Shown piece by piece: positions 1 to 13,600 of a DNA stretch of 64,000 bases. The position numbers and the translations under genes are program-made. The notes beneath the pieces were generated by a model. That model made no database searches. It saw only the letters and a list, made by a program, of their open reading frames with translations, and was not told the origin of the DNA. The stretch is from Tyto alba (lineage: Eukaryota > Chordata > Aves > Strigiformes > Tytonidae). The number at the start of each line of letters is the position of its first letter. The stretch's first letter is position 1. The stretch is from contig NW_024881295.1 in assembly GCF_018691265.1 (NCBI RefSeq), positions 14,286,314 through 14,350,313 on the forward strand. The letters are read 5' to 3'.

Positions 1-1379
1 AGCACTGCTTCCTCAGCTTGTTAACATTCTCTAAAAAACACTTTGTTTTCATCTCAACTGAGGAAGCAATTCTAAATTGATGCTTTTACAATTCAGTGTT
101 TTCAAACACTCCCTGTGATCTCAGAGATCTGAAACTGCTATACCTCAAGAAAGTTTTGCTTCCAGAAGACCAAATTTTCTGTAATTCCCAAGAATTAGCA
201 ATCCACAAGATGTCCCCAGTGCTCAAAACAGAGCCACCTAAATTCACTAGACTCATTAGGAATGGCTAGAGTGTCTTGTTGGCACTCCTTCATTGCATCA
301 ATGTTAAACTTCATTAAAGGACATTAGAACAACTTTGTCACGCTTTCTCTTGGTAAGTAGTCACTGTAGGTCCTTACAGAAGGGGAAGGATCTGTAAATT
401 GTCCAGAACAGAGGAATGGTCTCTACAATATAGCTGTTTGGGACCTGACAGTCACCCATCACTTGTTTGCTCTTGCTTTTAGGGAGTGCAAGGGCTGCAA
501 CCTTTCTTGACACTTCTTTCTAAGTATTGCCACCTCTTAATTTAGCACAGTTCTGGCTTACTGGGATTTTAATAAAAATGGTCAATCAGTAATTTTACCT
601 TGCATATTAAGAAAACTCTTATCCTTGTTGCCCTATTAAACAAGGCCTGATCATATGGACATCACTTTGTCTTTCCCTCCTGGGCAGGTTACACTTAATT
701 AAAAGCAGTTCCCTCCTTCTACTCCTACTGCACACTATACATATCATCCAGATGTCAGCACTGGTAATTTCAGCAAAAGCTCACCAAGATTTGGAAAAAA
801 CTTGCTGGTGTTGTTTTGTGGGTTTTTTCCCCCCGGGGAGGCAGGGAGCCAAAGTTCCAACTAAGCAAAACAAAATTAAAAGTAGATCCGTTTTTTCTTT
901 CTCAGTAGCATGTGCTATGGTATATAATGTATGTTCCCTGCTTCACAAAGGAAATGAAAAAATGAACTTACATGACTGATGAAATAAAGATATCAAAGTA
1001 TTACTTGCCCCGGCTGATATGTACACTTCAGATATAATTACTATTTAATATCTTTGTTCCCTACAAACCAGAAAAAAAGCTTACTCTCTGTCCCAATTCC
1101 CTCTTCTTGTAAATAAGCTGATGCAGAATCTTCTAGATTTGCAGTTCCTACTTGACTTTCTTCTTGAATTTATTCTCTTCTTTGCAAAGTAATGTGGTCT
1201 ACAAAATGAAGCTATTTAAAATCCTAAATGAATAAGTGTTATAAAAATAATAAATTAGTATACAAGACTGACTTGCACAAAACATATGTTATACTCTGAA
1301 ATATATTTAGACGGGTGCGCATAATTGCCTGTTCCCTTTCTAATGGCCTGAAGCATCGCGCTAAATCTGAACTTTTCCC
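1..1379. other. Intergenic DNA, no gene recognised
   Basis: AT-rich sequence downstream of DERA. I see no exon with flanking splice sites and no recognisable repeat. A small open frame at 752-979 has no family features. Confidence 0.6.
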
Positions 1380-2110
1380 AAAGTCTGTGCAGTGACAGAG
1401 CGCCGCCCCCACCCCCTCCCTGGTTCCCGACTGAGTTCAGGTCCCCATCCATCGCCTCGCACGTGCTGTCTGCAGGAGTGACAACCAGTCGCAGCAGCCT
1501 TGACAAATCTCAGCTGCCCCCTGACCACAGGAACTAAGCAGCCGCAAACGGCCGTCAGCAATGGGAAAGATGGAAGAGGGGGGCAGTGGAAGTGCCGGTC
1601 GGGGCGAGGGGCAGCAAGCCTAGGAGACCTCCCTGGGAGCACTTCCAGTTCCCCATGGGTGGGGGTGTAGGTCCTGCCACACCAGCCTCCCACCTGAGCT
1701 CAGAACTCACGTTGTTAGTCCCTGTATCCCCCGCGTTTGTCTCTCTCAGGGGCTCAGCACAGGAATAAGCCCAGTGATGCTTCTGCCCAGAGCAAGGGCC
1801 CGGGAGCCCCCACTTCAGCTCAGCCCACGGCCCTCGGCACCTCCCTGAGGAGCGCTGGTCTCCAGCCCTGCCTCTGCCTCCGGGGTGGACCTTGGAGCTG
1901 CCACTGGTGGCTGTCACCTGGATGGCCCCCCCGGACATGCCCTGTCACATGTGTCCAGCCTGGTCCCCTGACGCTCCTCATGGGACCCCCAGCCCAGGTT
2001 CATCCCCTCGCATCGCCTAGGGCTGTCAACAGACCAATACCTGGCCGGTACCAGCAGCTTCTGTAGGAGGAGTGAGAGACGAGGCTCTGCGTCCTGTTGG
2101 GGGTCCACAG
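1380..2110. other. GC- and CpG-rich block, possible CpG island
   Basis: Composition shifts sharply from the AT-rich flanks to G+C-rich sequence with CpGs throughout (for example GCGCCGCCCCC near 1400 and CCGGTCGGGGCGAGG near 1595). Several overlapping open frames on both strands are what such composition produces by chance, and none has a recognisable domain. It lies about 2.5 kb past the DERA stop. It could be a promoter of an unannotated transcript, an old GC-rich LTR or an unmethylated island; I cannot decide between them. Confidence 0.5.
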
Positions 2111-3977
2111 ACACAGACAATATAAATACAACTCACTTGAGTCACAGAGAAGCTAAAAAAGACAATCAGCGACTCCTTAACAATGAGCCTTCTGCTTATT
2201 CCTCGAAACAAGTCCACCCCAGAAACAGAATCATCTTTATTTGAGTGCATTCACAGATTTTGTCACTTTTAATTTTTTTTTTCCAAAAAAAATTACAGGT
2301 TTCAACAGAAAAAATGTTTAATTTTCAATGCAGCTTCTCCCAAAACACTGGCTGGCATGGAGTGGCACAGTATTTCACATTGGTGTATTTGTAATGTTCA
2401 CGGAGAAGGGAAGCCAACTGTCTTCTACTTTTCAGGAAGCCAAACATCTCCCTCTTGAAATGAAGCCTTTTCCCTCTGGAGATAAGTAACCAGAAGCCCA
2501 TGCACACACCAAAACAAAGGGGGGCCATCAACAGAAATATAAACAATTCCTCCTGGCAAGTTCATTAATTGACACGTAGCTCCCGTAGAAACAGCAAAGT
2601 TGTTCTCAGAGGTACTCACGTTAAATAGTTAGGTGGCAAAGTTGGACCTTCATTAGTTTTAAGGAACTACAGAGTCCACCTAGAAACTAAAGCAGCTCCA
2701 AAAAATAGCTTCTATCTTCGCCCTAAAATGTCCAAAAGACAACCAACAACAAAAAAAAAGTGTACTTTGCAAGTGAGGTGAATCTTTCCATTATGAAAGT
2801 ACTGAAATACACTCTAATAAACTAATAAACATTTGTATGGCTAGAGCTAAATAGCAGCAAGATCCAGTGTGCGGCTGTTGGGAGGGCATGGCAGAGGGTC
2901 AACCTGGCAAGCACGTGGTGGGAGCTGACTTCGTATAACGGGCTCTGTATTTCTGAAAGCTCAGCAGCAGAATTTTCCTCTAAATATGCAAGCAGGCACT
3001 GGATCTTTCCTTCAAGAAACTGGCAGTGAAATCAGAAGGATAACCTGTGGCTTTTTTGCCAATTCCCAGGAAAAAAAAACATGTGAAAATATAGTCACAG
3101 CTCAGCACCATTTTGTTGAGACCTAGAGCAGAAAAAGGCTGAGAGCCTTGGATGAACTACTTCCTGGGAAATTAAGGCCCATTTTTAGTACTGAACACTG
3201 CATATATGGTTTTACTTTCTGTATATGTCATTTCTCCGGTATTTTTTTTCTCCTCTTCAGATTTCCTATCCGTCTAAGGTGTTTTGTAGAGCACTAGTGA
3301 TTCGGGTGGTATAACCAGATAAATAACTGAGTTATTACCTTTATGAAGCACAGATCTCTTTGTAATAAATGTACCCTGTAGCTTGATTTACAGCAAAATC
3401 CTCTTCCTCTTACTTCCCTGATGAGACCTACTTAAGTCAGTGAGACTAGTCATGATGATAAGATAATTAAGTTTTTAGTACAACTCTGGTTAGTGAGCAG
3501 AATGCAGTTCTGAAATAATGAATCTATTAGCTCCAGTCTGATATTCAAAAGGTGTTGATGATTTTAGTATTATTCTTAATGTGCTCTGAGAAAAGTACTT
3601 TTTACATTAAAGCTGGAAACGTTGTATAGGACACAATTTTAATCACCTTTTAAATTAAAGAATTGCTTTTAGAATGGCAAAGTTGAAGTTCAGCCAGCGT
3701 AGCAGTGACACCTGCAAACTGGCAGGCAAACCCCCCCTACATTAAAATGGAAAGATTTGCATGAATGTGTTTTAAAATGACAGGAGACAGGAATGGGAGC
3801 TTCTAAGCAAGTTAGACTAAAATTTTAAGAGCGAAATGCCTAAAAATAGGCCCCTGAATGCATAGTTAGGCACCTATATAGAGGCTGCTTGATTTTCAGT
3901 TGTTCTGATCACCCAGAGCTCCCATTAACTTCAGGAGCAACTGTGGATACTCAGCTGTTCTAGAAATCAAGCCACCT
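2111..3977. other. Intergenic / possible distal 3'UTR, nothing recognised
   Basis: AT-rich, no exon or known repeat seen. A minus-strand frame at 2325-2546 has no flanking splice evidence or recognised domain. Confidence 0.5.
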
Positions 3978-3983
3978 TTATTC
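3978..3983 (-). terminator. DERA: Alternative distal DERA polyadenylation signal (AATAAA)
   Basis: Canonical hexamer about 615 nt past the stop codon on the DERA strand. It would give a 3'UTR of roughly 0.6 kb. Confidence 0.3.
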
Positions 3984-4414
3984 AAGGGTCTAAATATGGA
4001 TGTCTGTGCCCAAGTTTGGGGGAAAAAATAAAAAAAAATAATAAAAAAAAAGGGTTTTTTGCTACAGAGACATTTTATAAAAGAAAGTAATAGCCAAGTT
4101 TCATTTGCTCAGGTTACAATGCTTCAAACTGAATCAACATAACAATTAATAGTGCAACACATCTGTGGCAGAAGATTTTGTCTGAGGTGAATGGAAAGCT
4201 ATTCCAAGATCTGTAGCTCTTAATTAGCAATCTGAAACATTCCATAGATATTTCATATTCTGCAACTGCAAAGTGTTACCAGGCCACCTAAATCTTTTTC
4301 ATAGTATTTCAGTGTTTCCATTAATAAGCTTTTCAGGCCAGTCTGAGGAAGACTTTGCAAGATTAACTTTGCAAATCTGTAAGTATTAACTATTTAACTA
4401 TTTGAGAATTACCA

Positions 4415-4420
4415 TTTATT
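4415..4420 (-). terminator. DERA: Candidate DERA polyadenylation signal (AATAAA)
   Basis: The first canonical AATAAA on the minus strand after the DERA stop, about 180 nt downstream of it. A weaker ATTAAA lies at 4501-4506. Another AATAAA at 3978-3983 would give a longer 3'UTR. I cannot tell which is used. Confidence 0.4.
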
Positions 4421-4597
4421 CTGCTTTTAGATCAAGTACAACCAGCAGTCTTGAGCATATTTTTAAATACTGTAAAATATGAAGAAGGGAGAATTAGGCC
4501 TTTAATTCTATCATATGAACTTGGTTGTCAGAAGACCTGTGAATGCTGTTTGCTTAAAGACCTCTTTTGTAAAAGTAATCCTGAGTTGATTTTGTGT

Positions 4598-4654
4598 CTA
4601 AGCCATTGCCAGGTCATGTTGAAGTGCATAAGAGCCAGTCACATGATAGAAAAT
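4598..4654 (-). CDS. DERA: DERA coding exon 9 (C-terminal tail and stop)
   Basis: 57 nt encode [18 protein letters not shown] and a TAG stop. Only HVTG, Y, A and HDL line up with the human tail as I recall it, so this is the most diverged part of the protein. The assignment rests on the acceptor CTGCAG|ATT, the matching phase 0, the exact 18-residue tail length giving 318 in total, and those shared residues. The exon is too short to stand out by open-frame length. RNA evidence would settle it. Confidence 0.87.
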   Translation of the reverse strand: MFYHVTGSYALQHDLAMA

Positions 4655-7600
4655 CTGCAAGAAAAAAGAAAATTTATGATGGAATTATATATGACTATAA
4701 ATCTGAAAGTGTCAAGGAAGTAACAAATTAAAGGCATGCCAGACGAAGATGATGGATATTTGTTTGTGTGTGTATGTACATAAAATATGAGGCAATATAC
4801 CTTTATATATTTGCTTATAGGATCTGAACTAAGGGCTCTTGCTACTTTGCTTAGAAAAAAAGAAAAAAGCAAAGACTCTGTTTGCTTTAAGCTAAGCTTT
4901 CAAGAAAAGCCAGGTAGAAGACAATGCTTTACTCTCACTGTAATCTGATTTTGACTATTTCAGTATTATTTTGTGATATTCAAAGTATCCAAAATTGCTT
5001 ATGCTTTTATATGGCTCATTTCAAACTATTCTTTTAACTGTACTGTCTTTGGGGTAGGGGAGTGTTCTCCCCATTTTCTGTTTGGGTTTTTTAAAATACC
5101 TGTTTGTTTTATTGAATATAATGATCGGGACACTTTATCTTACATGTTTTCAGATGACACAATATAGCAGAGCTTTGGTCATGACTGAGGCGTTTGTGCA
5201 ATCCCTGGCAGATAAAAGGATGTCACCCTTCAGAAATCAGAATAAATTGTGCAACACAATCACTGGCTGTGTTGCAAGACTCAGCAGCAAGGGCAGTGGC
5301 AACAAGCAAGCTCATGTTGCTTTGTCATAACCAGGGACGTGATTTTAGGTCAAGAGCAAGGCAGAGGCAATCTGGCAATGAAGCAAGCCAATATTATTCT
5401 CATTGCAAGAGTGAGCCAGGGGTTTTCAACAGTCATGAATATTCACCTGACATCTCTCAGCTGTTCTATATTTCCTCAGACATGTCAGTATTTCAGTTGC
5501 TAGGAAAGGTGGGGAAAAGGAACAGACTAACACTTTTTTTCTCCCCCAAGTCCCCTATATCTCATGTTCTCCCACCAGCATCAACAGCACAAGGACTTTT
5601 TTCTTGGTTAAAGCTAATATCACCTCATCTTCTAGGTTAAATGAACATGGGAGTGAAGTTCAGAAGCCCTAATGGTTTGGTAGTTCCTATGACACTACAC
5701 TGTTCTCAACTATGCTGTATCCTTCAGGGTTGATACCCTGCACCAGTGAGGTAGGACATGGGCAGACAGGTCAGAACCCTTCTTCCCACCAGGAACTACA
5801 CATTGCCCCTGTACCTCATATGCTATTTGTCTGCCAGGAAACACAGTGACCAGCCTACACAAAAATTAAAGCAATCACCAAAATGAGGCTTAGTAGGAGG
5901 CAATTGCTTTGTGTCCCCAGGAAATAATCAGTATGTAGAAACCCTATGAGCAGTATCATACGTAGGATGAGATGTGAATTTCTCCACAGCATGGAAATAT
6001 ATTGTGAACAGTTGTGGCACAGTGACACAAAGGGTCTGTGAGATATTCTGAGGGTCAGCTGAACTGGCAACAGCTAGGAGTGCAGGGGAGTGTTCTGCAG
6101 TGCATTTGCAAGAGGCTGTGTATGTACAAACTGAGCCTCCTTGCTCACTGCATTGTAAACCTGGCCCAGGCAATTGCCAGCAGCTGGAACATCAGAGTCC
6201 TAGATATCTGTAACGACAGGGCAAATTTAAAGAAATGCTGGGCCAGAAGTGAATCTGTCGTTAATAATGAATTAGATGTGTGTTCTATTACCTTTTAAAC
6301 AGCACCAAAAAGCATAGTGTACAAAACCAGTAAGCTAGCACATTTAGAAAGATCACTTTTTCTCTCCACCGAGCTGGAAACTGTTAACAACTAACCTGTT
6401 TCTCAATGTCTTCCAGCAAACTACTGGCACCCAGGCGAAAAAGCTCTGGTGTTAGCCATTCCACTCCCAGTTCCTCCTTCACCAGCATAAGCCAAGTAAT
6501 AGCTTCTTTTGCCGTCCGAATGCCCCCAGCAGGTTTAAATCCAACCTTTATATAGCAAAAAGAAGTGCAAAACACATTTTCATTCATCAGCAACCCTAGA
6601 AGAGCAATCAGCATTTGTACACCTGCAATCTCAAAGTGCCTGTGGTGTATGTAACAACTACTCGGGAAGTACCTGACTGCAAACAGTATAAGCTGTGGAC
6701 TAGTGCTGAGAGCTATCACGCCTCAGGCATCACTGCGAAAGATAACATTTTCATCCCAAGGGACAGCAACTGAGGGAGTAATGCTTTTGACCCCAGTGCA
6801 CTCTCTCAGCAGCTGGGTTTGAGGTCTAACAAGAGTACTTTGCCCATAACACGTATTAAGCCAAGGGATTTAGGCAGGACCTGGGATATTTGCATATCAC
6901 CTCCTGCCCTTGTCGCAATCTAATTCCAAATATGTAACAACAAATATACATGCAATAACATAACACTAGAGATGCTGAAATAAAGCATGCAAGGCAGCTG
7001 ACTCGTGTGGAGAGCAGAGAGAGATCGCTATACTTTATAAAAAGCCTGAGCACCCCAGTTATACAGGATTGGGCTGTAGATTCAAAACTATCAGAGGTTT
7101 AATTTCCACTAAAATTTTCTGAATGGAAATTAAATCAGGTCTATCTTTACCAAAAATTGAAAGTTTCATGCTTCATAGGAACTGCAAAACTTCTTTGCCA
7201 ACACATGTTGGATATGCTTTCAGTCACTTGGTGTGAAATACGTGCCCTATTTGGTCAGGTGAGCTGCCATGTATGTAGAGGCACACACGCTAAGAAAAAC
7301 CTATCTTTGAGGTGACTTGGCATGCACCCCTACTGCCAGTCTTTTGGATACGTGCCAGTTATATGCATATCATTCTGAGACAGAGCTTGTGACACGCAGC
7401 TATCAAATCCCTCATCAAAAATTTTGTCATCTGCATTAGATAAAACGCTGGCCTGCAGCAGCCTACTAAACTCCTGAAAAACAAGGAGAATTAGGAAAAA
7501 GCGTTTCTGTATCAAAAAAAAAAAATCTGAACAATCTGTACAGTGGTCCACAGCGATTCTACATTTCCCTCTGCCATAAACCTTTACTGTGGGTACTCCT

Positions 7601-10600
7601 TCCCATCAGAATCCTTCTGTAAGAATTATTGCTCTGACTTATGTATATACGTTCCTGAAACCTCACTGTATTGAGGATTTCTTTGTACCTTATGGATATT
7701 ATACAAGAAATTAAAAAGTATCTGTTTTTGAATGTGTTTGGTAATTTTTTTTAATAGTGATCTCAGGACAAACAAACACAGAATAAATTCTTCTGTCACA
7801 CTGAAGCACTGTGATAACAGCATATTTCCAATAAGATTATAAATAATAATAACAGAAAAAGCTTGATAAATCCAAACCACTAATACTGTGGTTTTGTGGA
7901 TGGATGGATGGATGGATGGATGGATGGATGGATGGATGGATGGATGGATGGATGGATGGATGAATGAGTGTACACATACATCTGTTAACATTAGACTTCC
8001 AAAAGGAATTTAAACCACAGTAACTAGAAAGACATCTTCTAGACACTAAATTAAAATAGTAGGAATGTGGGAATGTGTTTTCCCTCAGGAAGAGAAATTC
8101 TAATGCATTTCAAAATTTTATTTCTTCCTAGAAACATTACAGGTCTTTGAGATAATCTGTGGCAAACCCAAGTAAAACAGAGTTAATAAAATAATTAAAA
8201 ACACCATGCAGAATTCCTTCCCCTTTTAGCAAATTCTGAAAGCTCTTTTCTTTGCAAAAAAGCTGACAAAGACAAGCCTGTCCTCTCTTCTATTTACCAG
8301 CTTTCCAAATGGCATGTCTGACTGCCATAAAAACGCAAAAAGGAAGGGGGGTTCAAATTTAATTCAAGAGCAGTACAAAGTCCAGATACCACTTCCCTGC
8401 TGTTTCACAGCATTTCATTATTTTGCTTAATAAGTTCATCTCCTCAAGAATTTTCTCTTCACCTTATATTATTAAAAGTAATAAGTTTTTCTGGATTGGG
8501 GGTTTTCCCAACAGAAAAACCAATTTATGTATGTCCTTCAATAATGACAGGAAAAGATTATTTCCCATTATATTGCACACTTTTCATATCACCACCACAG
8601 CTTATCATTCAATAAATGTTACTCTGCAACTTGTTCCTTTCCTCGAAGAAGTTTAATTTCTGTATTAACCTGTTTTTCCCAGCCAACGCCTTGCTAGAAA
8701 GCATTCCTACAGCAGCAAAATTAGTTTGTTAAAGAAACCATTTAGAAATCTCTTGTCACTGATAATATTGTCTTCAGTTAATAAAAACACATAAAGTCAG
8801 TTTACATCTAATTCACTGACACACACATGCACACAGACATAAGCACTCATTCTTAATAGCACATTTTATACCATGAATGCATCCTTTTAAAGCAAAAGGT
8901 GAATTCAACATTTATATCCAATTATAGGCACAAAGCTGTGTTAATGCAGCAGAGCCCAACCTCTGGCACACAGCTCCTGTAAGCAGCACCGATGCCAAGG
9001 TGAGTCACCCATCCCCAGGGGTCTGCCGTGGGTTGGCAGCAGTGAAGATGCTCCTGCAGAAGCAAGGCTATCGGAGCTGCACGAGCTGGTGGCGTGGCAG
9101 AGAGATGCAGGCTGGGGAAGGGAGGACTGAGGACAGCCCAGGGATCCACCCCGGCCTCATCTAGACGACTGCAGAGAGCAGATGGGCATGTGTCTAACCT
9201 GCTGTCGCATGCTTCTCAAGCTCCAACAGTCCCTGAAGCCACCTCCGCCCCTGTCCCACTGCTCATCCCATGTCCTAACATCATACCTTGACAGGCCACC
9301 TGCAGAAGGGACAGAAGGGTGAGCTGGAGAGGACGGAAGCGTAACCCAGAAATGGGGAAAAGGTCTTAGCTAGAGATATGGTTCCCTTCGTGAGGCTCCA
9401 GGTAAGGACAAAGCCCACTGCTGGACACCAGCACCGGATCTAGCTGGCAGACCCTGCTTGCCTGTGGATAGAGGTGGCTTAAGCATTCCTGGATAACCTC
9501 CCCCTTTCTCACTGCTTCAGTGCAAGGATGGATGCATGGATAGTTCATCACTGGCTCTGCCATACACTACCCCCTGCTCTTTGCCTCAACTGACCTCACT
9601 TGACAGTGACCTGATGGATAAATGTTGTGTACCAGGAGATAATATTCTTCTGGCCCCTGTCCCTCCCTCCCTCCATCCCAGACAACAGGATCCAACTGGA
9701 TCTGCCGCCTTGTCCCCTTGGAAAGCCCCTCTGGCAAGGGAGGAAAGAGCAGAATTTATCAATTTATCCCTTGGGTTGCCAGAACAAAGTCAGAAAATAC
9801 AGCTGGGTACACTGGACAGACTTTCCATGGCTATAAATTCGTATAGTTCCACTGACGTTTATGAGAGTATGCCAATCACTGTCAGCTTGAGATCTGCCCT
9901 GTTATTAATGGAGATGACCATTTAAATACTTTAAATGGTGAAAGAAAAACAAAACTCAAACCCAATGCAGTAGGGGATGTATCAAGATTGCATGAATTTT
10001 TAGGGAATGAAATGATAGTTATTCAAGGGAAGAAAGCCAAAAGTGCTGCCTTTTTTTTTTTTTAAAAAAAAGTATATAAATATTAGCAAATCAAATGAGG
10101 ACTACAAGAGAGAAGTCCCATTACCTGTTGCTCATATAGCCACGGAGATAATGTATTTGGATTTATATGTTCTGCATTTTGAAACTATTACAGTCTTATT
10201 TCCTTCTGAATGAGCCTGTTTGGTTAATTTTTATAAAGGTAGTGAGAATTACCTTGTTGCCAGTTTGCCAGTAGAATTCTCTAATAGCTCGCATCATGAC
10301 TACTCCGACCGGAAAGGTCGCGTTTTCCACCTCTTTTCCTGTAGATGTCTTTATAAAATCAGAACCTGAAAAGGAAGTAAAAAGCTTTATGCTAGTTTTA
10401 GAACAAAAGCCACTCTGCACATATGTAGTTCAAACCCTCCAAAGATGTCCTCATGCTTCACAGCAATTATGAAGCATTCCTTTGCACATACGTCCCTGTG
10501 GTGTTGGTGCTAACCTTGCTCTGGTGGAGGCTAGAGCAGGAGGATGATACCCATTCAGTTTCAGAGCAAGTCAGACATCCCAGCGGCTAAATGAACATCC

Positions 10601-13600
10601 CAGCTTTTAATTCTTTGCTCTAGCTATCAGACCAACAATCTCTTCAGGACAGTTCAATGTAATATATGTACCTGTACAGACACTCAGTATATGTGTATAT
10701 ATACATTAGTAGGAACGTGTCTGACTAACCACAACAATGGAAATTATTTCCTCTGAACAAATTTTGCATATAAATCAACATTTTAGTATTTCCACAAGGA
10801 TCTTTCTGAATAGACACAATTTTCATCAGGTTTTTTTTTTAATTTAACTTTCCATCTATTTAGTCTCACATTTGACAGTCTAGTATTGCATCTCCCACTG
10901 CTGTTTAAAGGAAAGAAATACCATGTGTATTTACAAAAGCAGCTGTGTAATACTATAAACAGGGGAAAAACTCCCTCATTATGCATTTTGCAATTGTAAT
11001 GTTGCAAATTACTGTACTTAGAGGTATAGTCTGTATAAGGCAATAACAAGGTCAAAATATCTGTGTTATTTAAAGAAGAATAGTTAGCCTTGGCTTATTT
11101 TTTTCTGATTTCTCACTTGTGAACAATGTTCTCCACTGCCTGTCCTGAATACTTGTGTAGTGTCCTTGTGCATTCTTGCTGTTCTGGGTTGGCGTAAAAA
11201 AATCCTGCAGCACAATATAACAAAAAGCTAAGAAACTAACCAAAACATTTTCCTTGCAGTGTATGATCCTACATTGACACAATACAATGACAAAACTTCT
11301 TTAATTGCATTAGGGCGCACTTCATCCCTGGGAACCTACTTCTTAGAAAAGGTGTACTGTGGGATCATTAATTATCAAAAGTAATTGGGAGAAGAAGAGG
11401 GATAATTCAAACATCGTCTAGTAGTGCATCATCCACTTAAGTCAATTGGAACTGCATCTGCTTCCACTTCAAAATTGGCTTAGGGTCCATTTTGTCTCTT
11501 ACTTGAATGATGATGCTTCTACAACATCCCCTAGAGTGAGCGAGGAAAGTTTCACTCTTTGCTCAAACTAAGGAGCTGCCTGCGCCACATTTTGATGGCG
11601 TGCTGCGGCACACGCCAGAGACCTGTCTTCCTGAAGACACAGCTAGGTCTCAGCCTGATGGGGAGTTAAGACAAAGCCAGGCTTGTTTCTGCGTCCTGTG
11701 ATTTAAACATAATCGAACAGTATCACTGACATTGTGTCTTGTAAGACCACACTTTTCACTGTAGGCTTCCTGTCTAGGCACTAACTCAGCCCATTCGTGA
11801 TGGAATTGCACCCTCCTATGACAATTCCCATTCTAAAGAAAAATAGTTATTTGCGAAAAAAGTTTTAACTCCAGAGAAAGTGCAATGTGCAAAAGAGGCA
11901 ATTAATAGTTGATTGAGCTTTGCAAAGAATGAAGCACATAGGAGAGACAACTGAGTTAGATATTTCAGAGCTACTCCCTTCCAGAGAGACACTGGACATC
12001 TGATAGTCACATTAAAACAAGTAACAGTGGAAGTGAAACTTCAACATTGCCAAATTATATTTTTAATTTCCCTTTTGAAATGTAGCACTTAAAAGTCCTT
12101 CAGTGCAATACTTTTCATTTTTTCTAGTATAAGGTAAGTCAAAGCTTTTATAAGTCTTATAATTACAAGTCTCTATGGTACAGTTTCATTAAAAACTTTC
12201 ATTAAACAACAGCTGCCCTTGTATATGGTCTTCTAATCAATTTGGTCAAACAGAATGACTTCTAATCAGCTGTTGATAAAAATAGAAGATGAAATTTTAA
12301 TTCTAATAGATTAACCACAAACTCAAGATAGTCTTCAAAATCCATCTAGCTCTATTCTCCAGTGGATTTAACGACTATTCAGCAACTCATTACTAAATAG
12401 AACAAGATGAACATTTTCCAGTTCATTAAAGAAATGTACTATGTATTTTTGCATTGTCCTCATGATTCGTTACAGGGAGTCTTAATTACAAGATAATGGA
12501 TAATGGTTATTAAATGCAGACTCCAGTAATGAAGCTCTATTCATTTGCGAGCCTCAGAGACTGCAAAGAGGGGAAAATAAAATTACTAGCTTCAAAAGAT
12601 TAACGGATCAAATTATTATTCAATTTTGAAAATCTCATTCAGACTTCATAGAAACAAGAAGAGATTAAAAACTAGTATTAGTACAAAAGTAGTGCATTTA
12701 TATATTTATTTTTAAATAATATCTTAAGGCTATTACCAGAATAATCAGCTTTAGATGTGATTATTAGACAAACATACAGCCAATTTAGTAGCATCCTCTA
12801 ACAATGAAAACAATACATTTTTATTTCCTGAACAAATTCTATTTATGACACAAGAGCTTGCTAGCAGAATTACATGCAGCCTCTCACAGAAGACAGAAGA
12901 TGCACACTAGCAGAGAGCGCCACAATAGAAAGTGCTATTAACGTTTAGATTTCAGGAATGAAAAGGGGGATTTAAAAATCAACCACTGCTGTAAAAAGCA
13001 CCTCATTAAGTAGACTTTATGCCAACCTTGTAATAATAAGGGAGTTTCACCAAGTCTATTTCTTATTCAAGTTTTCAAAAACAAGCCTAAGGAATGAAGT
13101 TCAGCAGCAGTTTCATCTGGATGATTTAGAAACTTGAGTTTTATCACCCATCTTCTCATCTTCCTATGAATGTATGCACTCAAAAAATCAAGGCTAATGT
13201 TAAAACACATGCTGGATGGCTTTCCCCTTCCTTAGAACAGGTTACATGATTCAATGCAACATTACATGATTCAATGCAACATTAAATCAAAGACTTAAAA
13301 AAATGAGTTCTTCAGGGTAGTTTTCTAGGCCCAGTGAGCCTGGAAAAGGCCACACTTTCTACTCTTTTCCAATGTGTAACCACAACAGCACATTGCCTTT
13401 CAAGGCAGTGAGTCATGTAAGACTCACTGAATCGGTAAAGAGTGGAGACATCAAAGCCTTTTTGAAACACATCGGCATTACACACCTGTCTCAGGTGGGC
13501 TTGCTGCCAACCTAGTAACCCACCTGTGTGTGATACATTACAGCACCACAGCCTCCCAAGCACAAACTGCGTTGGCTTACTTTAACCAGAGATGGAAATC

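Noticed and set aside
2325..2546. 73-codon minus-strand frame tested as a DERA 3' exon
   Set aside because: It shares nothing with the DERA tail; the true last exon is at 4598-4654.
2860..2935. Minus-strand HHV...H.LP-like segment tested as the last DERA exon
   Set aside because: It weakly resembles the DERA tail, but it lacks a fitting acceptor in phase and the VTG motif. The exon at 4598-4654 fits in phase, length and motif.
5194..5640. 148-codon plus-strand open frame in DERA intron 8
   Set aside because: No recognisable domain, no splice or polyadenylation context, and composition like surrounding intron.
7626..8046. Minus-strand proteins with Ser-Ile-His-Pro repeats
   Set aside because: Translation of the (GGAT)n microsatellite.
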